The notes beneath the pieces were generated by a model. It was not told where the DNA came from and searched no databases. It saw only the letters and a program-made list of their open reading frames with translations. Made by a program: the position numbers and the translations under genes. From the NCBI GenBank assembly GCA_002378585.1, contig DFSJ01000049.1:1-5891 (forward strand): a stretch of DNA of 5,891 bases, read 5' to 3'. Below, piece by piece: positions 1 to 5,891 of this stretch (position 1 is the stretch's first letter; each line of letters begins with the position of its first letter). Source of the stretch: Flavobacteriaceae bacterium UBA3440 (GTDB lineage Bacteria; Bacteroidota; Bacteroidia; Flavobacteriales; Flavobacteriaceae).

Positions 1-1596
1 AATGCTCAATTCGAAGGGTTAAACACATTTGCTGGAGGCTTAAACAACACCACTATGGGATTCCAGGCCATCAATACCAGCAGTGATGATTTCAATTTCA
101 CCAACTCTAGCTGGAATGGTACTTGGAACTATCTGTATTCAGGACCACTCAAAGATCTTGAAGAAATGATTAATGCGGCTGATCCTGAACTCAACCCAAG
201 ATACTTAGGTATAGCTCAGTTGATGAAAGCCTACTATTTCACCACTATGGTGGATCTATGGGGTGATCTTCCTTACAGTGAAGCATTTAAAGGGAATGAT
301 CCAAATGGTCAAAACACCCAGCCTGTTTATGACAAAGGTGCTGATATCTATGCCGATGCCTTTAGATTGATCGATGAAGCGATTGTTAACTTGGGTAAAA
401 CTCAAGCGGCTTCTGTAAAAGGGGATATTATCTATGGAGGTAGTAATACCAAGTGGATCAAAATGGCCAAATCACTTAAGTTGAAGCTCTTGATCAACAC
501 AAGAAATGTACAAAATAACACTGCTGCCATTCAAGAATTGATCACAGCTGGTGGGTTAATCACTGCTGCAGCCGATGATTTCCAATTGCGTTTCGGTAAC
601 CTTGCCAACCCTGATAACCGTCACCCAATGTACCAATCAGGTTATGCAGGTGGTGAAGCGGGTTACTCCTATTTTGGGCATCAATTGATGTACGAAATGT
701 TAAAGAACCGCGATCCTAGAGCCCCTTTCTACTTCAAGAGACAAACTACTACAATTCTTGATCCAGAAGAGCCTACTGATAAACAAACTTTGCCATGTTC
801 TCAAAGAGCTGATTGCACTTATGGTTACTTCGTGTTAAGCGCTTTAGTAACCGATGGAGTATTTGGTAAGACTCCTGCTCAAATTTCAGATAAGGAAAAA
901 GCTTACTTAGCTGGTTACTTTGGTAGAGATCGCTCTGACCCATCTGGTATTCCAAACGACAACCCGTTGAGAACAACAGTAGGTGCTTATCCAGCAGCTG
1001 GATTGTTCGATGCTACTGCAAGCTTAACTGGAGGTAACAAATTTGGAAAAGGTGACGGAATCTTCCCGATTATCACTTCTTGGATGGTTAAATTCTATAT
1101 GTTAGAGGCACAAATCGCTTTAGGTGTGAATACAGGAATGACTGAGTCTGCACTTTTAGAAAGCGCTTTAAATGACCAAATGACTAAAGTTATTGCAGTG
1201 GGTACGGCTGCCGACCCTGCAGCTTCAAGCAACATTGACACATGGAATGCGACGTACACACAATGGCCATCGACATTGGTGTTTAAAAACAAAACCAATT
1301 ACCTAGCAGGAATCACCGGTGCATATCCAACGGCAGGTACTGCAACTCAGAGATTAGGGTACGTGTTAAAAGAAGCATGGTTTGCTAACTTTGGAAATGG
1401 TTTTGAAGGCTACAATTCATTCAGAAGAACAGGATTGCCCGCTGATATTCAAGCTCCGCTTCAAATCCCACGACAGTATGCATTGAGCTTCCCTTATGCA
1501 CAAGACGAGGTAAACTTGAACAGCAATACACCATCAAAAGTGTACGACTCACCAAGTGCTGCCATTTTCTGGGATACTCTTAAATTCCAATTTTAA
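1..1596 (+). CDS. SusD/RagB-family nutrient-binding outer-membrane lipoprotein, 5'-truncated by window edge
   Basis: This is the surface lipoprotein that acts as the substrate-binding lid on a SusC-type TonB-dependent barrel. The frame is open from base 1 (reading NAQFEGLNTF...), so the ATG at 55 is an internal Met and the true start, with its signal peptide and lipobox Cys, lies to the left. Visible are 531 residues. Family marks are the helical stretch AYYFTTMVDLWGDLPYSEA (229-285), the segment KWIKMAKSLKLKLLINTRN (451-507), and a C-terminal FWDT (1567-1578). These fit the SusD-like_2 branch, usually annotated as SusD/RagB nutrient-binding lipoprotein, better than classical starch SusD. The partner susC should be immediately upstream. 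The accessory lipoprotein gene follows after 21 nt and is probably co-transcribed. The substrate (glycan, peptide or other) cannot be told, since no enzyme gene is in view. I am confident of the family, less so of the subfamily. Confidence 0.92.
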   Translation, partial: NAQFEGLNTFAGGLNNTTMGFQAINTSSDDFNFTNSSWNGTWNYLYSGPLKDLEEMINAADPELNPRYLGIAQLMKAYYFTTMVDLWGDLPYSEAFKGNDPNGQNTQPVYDKGADIYADAFRLIDEAIVNLGKTQAASVKGDIIYGGSNTKWIKMAKSLKLKLLINTRNVQNNTAAIQELITAGGLITAAADDFQLRFGNLANPDNRHPMYQSGYAGGEAGYSYFGHQLMYEMLKNRDPRAPFYFKRQTTTILDPEEPTDKQTLPCSQRADCTYGYFVLSALVTDGVFGKTPAQISDKEKAYLAGYFGRDRSDPSGIPNDNPLRTTVGAYPAAGLFDATASLTGGNKFGKGDGIFPIITSWMVKFYMLEAQIALGVNTGMTESALLESALNDQMTKVIAVGTAADPAASSNIDTWNATYTQWPSTLVFKNKTNYLAGITGAYPTAGTATQRLGYVLKEAWFANFGNGFEGYNSFRRTGLPADIQAPLQIPRQYALSFPYAQDEVNLNSNTPSKVYDSPSAAIFWDTLKFQF

Positions 1597-1617
1597 TTAT
1601 ACTAAAAGCTAATAGAC

Positions 1618-2583
1618 ATGAAAAAATATACTAAATATCTATTATCCTTAATGGCGGTTGGAATTACCCTTCAATCGTGTAAGGACGAAGATTTGGTGAT
1701 CCTACCAGAATGGGAATCAGCAGTTCACGGTTATGCCGTAGTTAATGGAGTAACCACAGATTTCAAAAGGGGAGATGCCTCAGTTAATGTGAGCTTTGAC
1801 CTGAAATGGAAATCCATTGACCAGAAAAATACTGTAACTAAAATTGATTTGTACGTTCTATTCAATGAAAGCTACAAAGACATTGACGGAAACAACAAAA
1901 CTATAAAACATGGTGGTGACGCCGGTAAATTGGTTAAAACCTTTACTGGTGGAGATGTACCTGCAGAAAATACAGTAAAAACATTCACCATTACTCAGGA
2001 AGATGTTTATGCAGCTTACTCTAGCGCTAGCTATGATTACGGTTTTGGAAGTGGTACAGTTTCTGTATTCGCTAACCCATTAAAACCATCAAGAAACGCA
2101 ACTAGCAACAAATTCATCCCTGGTGACACATTTACCCTTAAATGGATTTTCACCACAGAAGATGGTCGCGTTTTTGATTCATGGTCTCCTTCTGTATGTT
2201 CAGAATTCCCAGAAGCCAACTGTCAAAAAGATTGGACTGTTGTTTGTGCGAAAACTATTGAACAAAGAACAGGTGACTGGACCATATTCATGGAGGACTT
2301 ATACGGAGATGGATGGCAAGGTGGAAAAGTTCAAGCATGGGTAGATGGGGAATTGTTCGAAGAAGTTGGACTAAATAGCCGTTGGGACGGTGGTGAATGG
2401 GTGAATGAGGATACAGTGACCATTTCAATTCCTGCTGGATCAACCTCACTTGTTTTCAAATGGACTGATGACGATTACAATAGTGAATGTCACTTCACTA
2501 TCAGAAATCCTAATGGAAATCTGCTAGCGGACATTTCAGGTCCTTCAGCTGGTGAAATCAAACTTGATCTTTGCAACGAGTAA
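1618..2583 (+). CDS. SusCD-associated accessory lipoprotein with C-terminal YGDGWxGG domain
   Basis: This 321-residue protein begins with a lipoprotein signal peptide (MKKYTKYLLSLMAVGITLQSC). The lipobox is L18-Q19-S20-C21, so the mature lipid-anchored protein starts at Cys21. The next residues, KDED, resemble the acidic lipoprotein export signal that sends Bacteroidota lipoproteins to the outer cell surface. Residues 30-190 look like beta-rich extracellular sequence that I do not recognise as a named family. Residues about 217-319 form a YGDGWxGG domain (Y229-G236 reads YGDGWQGG), a motif I know from secreted Bacteroidota proteins and believe is a beta-sandwich of unknown ligand. Five cysteines in the C-terminal half (C194, C202, C210, C291, C319) could form disulfides. 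It lies 21 nt after the SusD-like gene and ends before a strong terminator, so it is probably the last gene of that operon. By position it could be a SusE/SusF-like surface binding protein, but that is inference. Confidence 0.85.
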   Translation: MKKYTKYLLSLMAVGITLQSCKDEDLVILPEWESAVHGYAVVNGVTTDFKRGDASVNVSFDLKWKSIDQKNTVTKIDLYVLFNESYKDIDGNNKTIKHGGDAGKLVKTFTGGDVPAENTVKTFTITQEDVYAAYSSASYDYGFGSGTVSVFANPLKPSRNATSNKFIPGDTFTLKWIFTTEDGRVFDSWSPSVCSEFPEANCQKDWTVVCAKTIEQRTGDWTIFMEDLYGDGWQGGKVQAWVDGELFEEVGLNSRWDGGEWVNEDTVTISIPAGSTSLVFKWTDDDYNSECHFTIRNPNGNLLADISGPSAGEIKLDLCNE

Positions 2584-2600
2584 TCAAAGACAAATTGACT

Positions 2601-2631
2601 AAAAAAGGCCACCCTATGGGTGGCCTTTTTG
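2601..2631. terminator. Bidirectional intrinsic terminator between convergent operons
   Basis: A perfect 8-bp GC-rich stem, GGCCACCC (2607-2614) with GGGTGGCC (2618-2625), closes a 3-nt TAT loop. Five further A:T pairs (2602-2606 with 2626-2630) extend it. The left A tract becomes a U tract on the - strand transcript and the right T tract a U tract on the + strand transcript, so the hairpin can stop both. It lies 24 nt after the + strand lipoprotein stop (2583) and 19 nt beyond the - strand monooxygenase stop (2650). Confidence 0.93.
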
Positions 2632-2649
2632 TTTTATATCTAATGTACA

Positions 2650-3873
2650 TCAATAGTAGTACATCACTAAGTTCATCATTTCATCAGTTGAATTCCAACC
2701 GTAGGTAACATCTTTGGGAGGTGATGTTGGGTTCAGTGAATTGGATGATGTGTTGTCGAATGTAGCCGTCATCAACAACAATGTACCCTTAGGTAGGAAA
2801 ACAGGGGATTCATACATATAAGTGCTTTGCCAATTGTAATCCCACTCGGGAATACTAATTAACGGTACCTGAGTTTGGTCCGGTAAAATGGCCAATGCAG
2901 TCATGCTCTTACCCAAAAAATGCATATGAGGCAATAGAGAGACAACATTCATGTCTTCTTCTAAAACTTTACTCACATAAAACGTAGGTGAAGTTTCCGC
3001 ACGAATAACAAAAGGTTGGTTGGCTATATCCTCTTCACGAATAGATAGACTTTTAATCAAATGCTTCACAGGAACATCAGATAAATAAAGATGCACCTCA
3101 GAGAGATCTGTAGCTACTTCTGAAGAAGGAGCGTAATGTATGTTGAAAATCAGATCAGCGCCTTGGGGAATTAATTTGGCAGTTCCTGACGGATACGCAA
3201 CAGGGGTATTTCCTGGCACCCATCCGTATAAAAACTCATCCATGAGGGGTTTAGTTTGAAAAACCAATGATCTGGGATCAAACTCCGAAAGTCCTTCTAT
3301 GCCAGAGGTTTGCCCAGAGGTATCTACCATAATTCGACTGTGGTGAACATACCGTTTGTTACCTGCTACAAAAGCTATTGCAGAGATATACACATCGCGG
3401 TCTAGATGAGTAGGCACATGAAAAAAACGGTAATCCTCAATTCCCTTGGCGGACAACTGATAAGAACTGTTCATCCGAAATACCAGATCAGGTTTGGCAT
3501 ACGCTGTTGAATGATAATCAACAGGGCTTTGGGAGGACTCCTCTCCCCTTTTCATTCCTTGCGTCACCCAAAGTTGAATTTGATTAATCTCCTGATCTGT
3601 AAGAATTCGCTCATTCTTAAAATGACTAAAGGAGGGATCCGCCTTCCAGGGCGGCATATACTTTGTTTTGGTCACGTGGGCAATGAACTTTCCCCTTTTT
3701 TGAACGTCAGCGTATGTGGTGAGCGGAAAAGGGCCGTATCCACCACTGCGGTGGCAGGAAATACAGTTTTTCTGAATAATAGGCGCAATGTGTTGTTCAT
3801 AGTTTACCTCCTGAGCATGAGTATAACTCAGAAAAAAACAAAAGAAAAATGCGGGTAAATATCTATTGACCAT
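2650..3873 (-). CDS. Cytochrome c / type II copper monooxygenase (PHM/DBH-like) fusion protein
   Basis: This 407-residue protein has a signal peptide with likely cleavage after THA (residue 20), so it should be periplasmic or exported. Residues about 21-110 are a c-type cytochrome domain: C37-I-S-C40-H41 binds heme, and M73 in KYMPPW is the likely distal ligand. Residues about 125-407 match the two-domain fold of copper type II monooxygenases such as peptidylglycine hydroxylating monooxygenase (PHM) and dopamine beta-hydroxylase. All expected copper ligands are visible: H177-H178 and H246 (in NIHYAP) for the electron-transfer copper, and H316-x-H318 (HMH) plus M399 or M400 (DEMM) for the oxygen-activating copper. 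The start at 3871-3873 overlaps the redoxin gene by 11 nt, suggesting translational coupling. The eukaryotic enzymes use ascorbate; here the attached heme may supply electrons, which is inference. The substrate is unknown. Confidence is high for domains and low for reaction. Confidence 0.88.
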   Translation of the reverse strand: MVNRYLPAFFFCFFLSYTHAQEVNYEQHIAPIIQKNCISCHRSGGYGPFPLTTYADVQKRGKFIAHVTKTKYMPPWKADPSFSHFKNERILTDQEINQIQLWVTQGMKRGEESSQSPVDYHSTAYAKPDLVFRMNSSYQLSAKGIEDYRFFHVPTHLDRDVYISAIAFVAGNKRYVHHSRIMVDTSGQTSGIEGLSEFDPRSLVFQTKPLMDEFLYGWVPGNTPVAYPSGTAKLIPQGADLIFNIHYAPSSEVATDLSEVHLYLSDVPVKHLIKSLSIREEDIANQPFVIRAETSPTFYVSKVLEEDMNVVSLLPHMHFLGKSMTALAILPDQTQVPLISIPEWDYNWQSTYMYESPVFLPKGTLLLMTATFDNTSSNSLNPTSPPKDVTYGWNSTDEMMNLVMYYY

Positions 3874-4399
3874 GATGGTGTGTAGTACTTAATTCAAGAA
3901 AACAACCAACGGCTTTGGTTTTTTTATTCTTTACTTCTTCTCCTTGTTTAATCGCTAAATAAGCCTCCAAAAGATAGTGTTCACTTGGGACTTTTCTATT
4001 TCTGCCTAAACTAATAAACCAGTTGTCTATGGCGCCTGAGTATACTACTCTGTCAAAGCGATCAATTAAAAAAACTTCAGGCGTGATCTCCACCTTGTAT
4101 TTGAGAGCCCATCGATGATCTTTGTCAAAAACCAGGGGGAATTCAACACCGAAACGATCCCCAAACTCGGTTAGTTTAGCTTCCGAAGTGTTTTCTTGAA
4201 AAACACCAACAATATTCATATCAGGATGGAGATCATTGAGTTCGTTGAGTCTGTAAATATACTTTTGAGAAACAGGACACTCAACCGCCATAAAGACATA
4301 AGTCTTAACTGGTTCAACCACTTTAGCATAAGTAAATAATGAGCTATAACTAATAAAACCTGTTATAAAGCTAAGTAGCGTGGTAAACAACATATTCAT
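3863..4399 (-). CDS. Periplasmic redoxin (thioredoxin-fold) partner of the copper monooxygenase
   Basis: This 178-residue protein has a hydrophobic N-terminus (residues 1-24, likely cleavage after TYA at 25, no lipobox), which suggests periplasmic location. The rest is a thioredoxin/AhpC-TSA-like fold: a beta strand into AVECPVSQKY with C41 at the active-site position, NIVGVFQEN, a FPLVFDKDH strand region, and ITPEVFLID with cis-Pro P107. It has no CxxC pair: position 44 is Ser, giving CPVS. The only other cysteine is C166 in TKAVGCFLE near the C-terminus. From memory, a CPIS-type motif and a VGC near the domain end are typical of the redoxin part of single-chain redoxin/cytochrome/copper-monooxygenase proteins, so this looks like that module on its own gene. 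The tail ends in TTHHHGQ, encoded where it overlaps the next gene. ATG at 4397-4399 is chosen; ATG at 4391-4393 (Met3) is equally possible. Role could be redox or metal delivery; peroxidase activity is not shown. Confidence 0.82.
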   Translation of the reverse strand: MNMLFTTLLSFITGFISYSSLFTYAKVVEPVKTYVFMAVECPVSQKYIYRLNELNDLHPDMNIVGVFQENTSEAKLTEFGDRFGVEFPLVFDKDHRWALKYKVEITPEVFLIDRFDRVVYSGAIDNWFISLGRNRKVPSEHYLLEAYLAIKQGEEVKNKKTKAVGCFLELSTTHHHGQ

Positions 4400-4482
4400 T
4401 TTTCGGGTGAATCAAATTAAATGTTGAAGGAAAAAACCAAAATTGGAAAAAGATAACCAAAATATTTTCTTAGTTAAAGTAT

Positions 4483-4510
4483 CAAAATTAACAAGAAGTA
4501 CATCATTCAA
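4483..4510 (-). promoter_or_regulatory. Candidate Bacteroidota promoter for the redoxin/monooxygenase operon
   Basis: Read on the - strand, TTG (4510-4508) is followed after 17 nt by TAATTTTG (4490-4483), which matches the Bacteroidota -7 consensus TAnnTTTG exactly. The spacing is at the short end of what is accepted for this promoter type. Transcription would start near 4475, giving a leader of about 75 nt before the redoxin ATG. The region is AT-rich, so a chance match is possible. Confidence 0.45.
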
Positions 4511-4538
4511 TGATATAAATACTGAAATGTACTCTTTG
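4492..4538. repeat. Imperfect inverted repeat with an inner palindrome in the divergent intergenic region
   Basis: The arms CAAGAAGTACAT (4492-4503) and ATGTACTCTTTG (4527-4538) pair at 10 of 12 positions, including an unbroken AGTACAT/ATGTACT core. Nested inside is a perfect palindrome, ATCATT-C-AATGAT (4502-4514). CATTCAA (4504-4510) is also the exact reverse complement of TTGAATG (4536-4542). The repeats cover the candidate -33 TTG of the - strand promoter and sit just upstream of the + strand -7 element, where an operator for one or both transcripts would be expected. No known regulator's site is recognised. Confidence 0.45.
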
Positions 4539-4564
4539 AATGCAATAATTATCATAAAATATGT

Positions 4565-4572
4565 TAAGTTTG
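4565..4572 (+). promoter_or_regulatory. Candidate -7 element for the susC-like gene
   Basis: TAAGTTTG matches the Bacteroidota -7 consensus TAnnTTTG exactly and lies 30 nt before the ATG of the SusC-like gene, giving a leader of about 20-25 nt. The nearest upstream TTTG (4535-4538) is 26 nt away, too far for a good -33 element, so the promoter is weak, regulated, or misassigned. Confidence 0.4.
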
Positions 4573-4602
4573 CGATGATTTTGTTTAACTAAACCCACTC
4601 AA

Positions 4603-5891
4603 ATGAAAACAAAAGTTAAAGGATTGCTGGCGTTTTTGCTGGTATTTGCTGTGCAAATAGCCTTTGCACAAACCAAAACGGTTTCCGGATTGGTATCTGA
4701 CCAAGATGGCGCTCCCTTACCAGGTGCTACTGTATTGGTAAAAGGAACCAACAAAGGAACTACAACAGATTTCGATGGTAATTTCTCGATCAGCGCAGCA
4801 CAGGGCGATGTCTTGGTGTTTAGTTTTATCGGGTATGTCACCAAAGAGGTATCTGTAGGAAACTCTAGCCAACTAAATGTTTCACTAGCTCAAGACGCTC
4901 AGGCACTTGAAGAAGTGATCGTTACAGGTTTTGGTGATGTGTCTAAAAAGTCATTTGCTGGATCTGCGAAAGTAGTTGCTGGTGAAAACGTATCACAAAA
5001 GTCATTTACCAACGTATCTCAAGCTCTAGCTGGAGAGGTTGCTGGTGTGGCTGTGTTTAACACTTCTGGTCAGCCAGGTTCAACATCTACTGTGCGTATT
5101 AGAGGTTTTGGTTCCGTAAGTGGAAGCCAAGCTCCTTTGTACATCGTTGATGATGCTCCATTTGGCGGAAGTTTAAATGACATTAACCCAAATGATATTA
5201 AATCGATTACTGTACTTAAAGATGCTTCTGCAACTTCATTGTACGGTGCTCGTGGTGCTAACGGGGTTATTGTAATCACCACTAAAAGAGGTAAAGACGC
5301 TGGTAACAGCATCAATGTACAAGTTAAAACAGGTACCAACTACCAAGGTGTTGCCCGTTACGAAACCATTCGTTCTCCAGAAGAATACATTGGAATTGCC
5401 TGGGACGGTGTATACCAAAGAGGCTTGAGAGCTGCAAACGCAACAACTGCCTCTGCAACTGCCTATGCCAACGCCAACTTGTTTGAAATCCCAGGTGGAG
5501 GTCCAGTATCAGATTTGCCTACTATCTACAACATGTGGAACGTTCCTTCACTAGCCAACGGCAACGTGGATGTAGCGGCGTTGATTGACCCAGCAACTGG
5601 AACTGTACGTCCAGGTGTAACCAGAAAATACACACCAGAAAGCTGGGGAGACTACACGTTCCAGGATGCCAACAGGAATGAAGTCATCATGACTATTTCT
5701 AATGTAGGTGAGAACTCTTCTGTGTATACTTCATTTGGATTTATTGATGATATCGGATACGCTACCAACACTGACTTTAGCCGTTTAAACGGACGTGTTG
5801 CTGCCACCCATAAAATCAAAGATTTTATCGATGTGAACACCACATTGAACTACACCCAAAGTGAGTCTAACAACAACGGTACAGGTTCATC
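4603..5891 (+). CDS. SusC/RagA-family TonB-linked outer-membrane protein, 3'-truncated by window edge
   Basis: This is the TonB-dependent barrel that imports substrate held by a SusD-type lid. The frame runs from ATG 4603 to the window end without a stop, giving 429 residues of a protein normally about 1,000 long. The signal peptide is residues 1-22 (cleavage AFA|QTK). Residues about 25-97 are the carboxypeptidase-regulatory-like domain (VSGLVSDQDGAPLPGATV, then KGTTTDFDGNFSI). LEEVIVTGFG (102-111) is the TonB-box-like segment before the plug. The plug covers about 115-230, with VRIRGFGS (164-171), LYIVDDAPF (179-187) and SLYGARGANGVIVITTKRG (212-230). Barrel strands follow. There is no STN domain at the N-terminus, so signalling to an anti-sigma factor is not expected. 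SPEEYIGIAWDGVYQRG (258-274) resembles SusC proteins that pair with SusD-like_2 partners, so a second susD probably lies to the right. The start is fixed by the signal peptide. Confidence 0.95.
   Translation, partial: MKTKVKGLLAFLLVFAVQIAFAQTKTVSGLVSDQDGAPLPGATVLVKGTNKGTTTDFDGNFSISAAQGDVLVFSFIGYVTKEVSVGNSSQLNVSLAQDAQALEEVIVTGFGDVSKKSFAGSAKVVAGENVSQKSFTNVSQALAGEVAGVAVFNTSGQPGSTSTVRIRGFGSVSGSQAPLYIVDDAPFGGSLNDINPNDIKSITVLKDASATSLYGARGANGVIVITTKRGKDAGNSINVQVKTGTNYQGVARYETIRSPEEYIGIAWDGVYQRGLRAANATTASATAYANANLFEIPGGGPVSDLPTIYNMWNVPSLANGNVDVAALIDPATGTVRPGVTRKYTPESWGDYTFQDANRNEVIMTISNVGENSSVYTSFGFIDDIGYATNTDFSRLNGRVAATHKIKDFIDVNTTLNYTQSESNNNGTGS

Larger units (their letters stand above)
4400..4602. 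other. Divergent intergenic region, 203 nt
   Basis: This AT-rich gap separates the divergently transcribed redoxin and SusC-like genes. It holds a candidate promoter on each strand and the inverted repeats at 4492-4538. I see no small ORF of substance, no tRNA-like or riboswitch-like structure, and no Shine-Dalgarno sequence before either start, which is usual for Bacteroidota. Confidence 0.7.

Noticed and set aside
55..57. ATG at 55 as the start of the SusD-like gene
   Set aside because: The frame is open back to base 1 with family-like sequence (AQFEGLNTF), and starting at 55 would leave no signal peptide or lipobox. The gene is cut by the window edge.
2123..2344. 73-codon + strand frame inside the accessory lipoprotein
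   Set aside because: It is an overlapping frame of a well-supported gene, with low-complexity translation and no start signal.
3511..3858. 115-codon open frame on the + strand
   Set aside because: It lies wholly antisense to the cytochrome domain of the copper monooxygenase, and its translation has no recognisable domain or export signal.
2659..4505. AGTACATCA occurring at 2659 and again at 4497 as a possible direct repeat bounding an inserted oxidoreductase operon
   Set aside because: Only nine bases match and the first copy is inside the 3' coding end of the monooxygenase gene. There is no transposase or terminal inverted repeat, so it is most likely coincidence.
4583..4594. Short palindrome GTTTA-AC-TAAAC just before the SusC-like ATG
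   Set aside because: Five-base AT-rich arms with a 2-nt centre are expected by chance here, and no stable hairpin would form.
4599..5843. Several open frames of 60-89 codons on the - strand
   Set aside because: All are antisense to the clear SusC-like coding frame and show no family resemblance.

Overview
The window looks like a chromosomal segment of a Bacteroidota bacterium, most likely a flavobacterium-like member. Evidence: SusC- and SusD-type outer-membrane proteins, a carboxypeptidase-regulatory-like domain ahead of a TonB plug, a lipoprotein with an acidic stretch after its lipobox Cys, moderate-to-low GC, starts without clear Shine-Dalgarno sequences, and -7 elements of the TAnnTTTG type. 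The genus cannot be named from this sequence.

Layout. (1) Positions 1-2583, + strand: the 3' part of a SusD/RagB-family nutrient-binding lipoprotein gene, whose start lies off the left edge, followed 21 nt later by an accessory lipoprotein gene. The accessory protein has a surface-export-like signal and a C-terminal YGDGWxGG domain. They form the tail of a SusC-SusD-accessory operon whose SusC should lie to the left. (2) Positions 2601-2631: a strong hairpin with A and T tracts on both sides, serving as a shared terminator for the convergent transcripts. (3) Positions 4399 down to 2650, - strand: a two-gene operon. The first gene encodes a periplasmic redoxin (thioredoxin fold). The second, overlapping it by 11 nt, encodes a c-type cytochrome domain joined to a type II copper monooxygenase (PHM/DBH-like) domain with every expected copper ligand present. 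(4) Positions 4400-4602: a 203-nt AT-rich divergent intergenic region with candidate promoters in both directions and nested inverted repeats. (5) Positions 4603-5891, + strand: the first 429 codons of a SusC/RagA TonB-linked outer-membrane protein, running off the right edge.

How the genes work together. The SusCD parts belong to outer-membrane uptake systems in which SusC is the TonB-driven barrel and SusD the lid. No glycoside hydrolase, peptidase or regulator is visible, so the substrate is unknown. The redoxin/cytochrome/copper-oxygenase pair between the two SusCD loci is the most interesting part of the window. It appears to be a two-gene version of an architecture that, from memory of the family, often occurs as one fused polypeptide. 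It suggests a periplasmic copper hydroxylase that takes electrons from a built-in c-type heme rather than from ascorbate; its substrate is not known. No RNA gene, CRISPR array or insertion sequence was seen.
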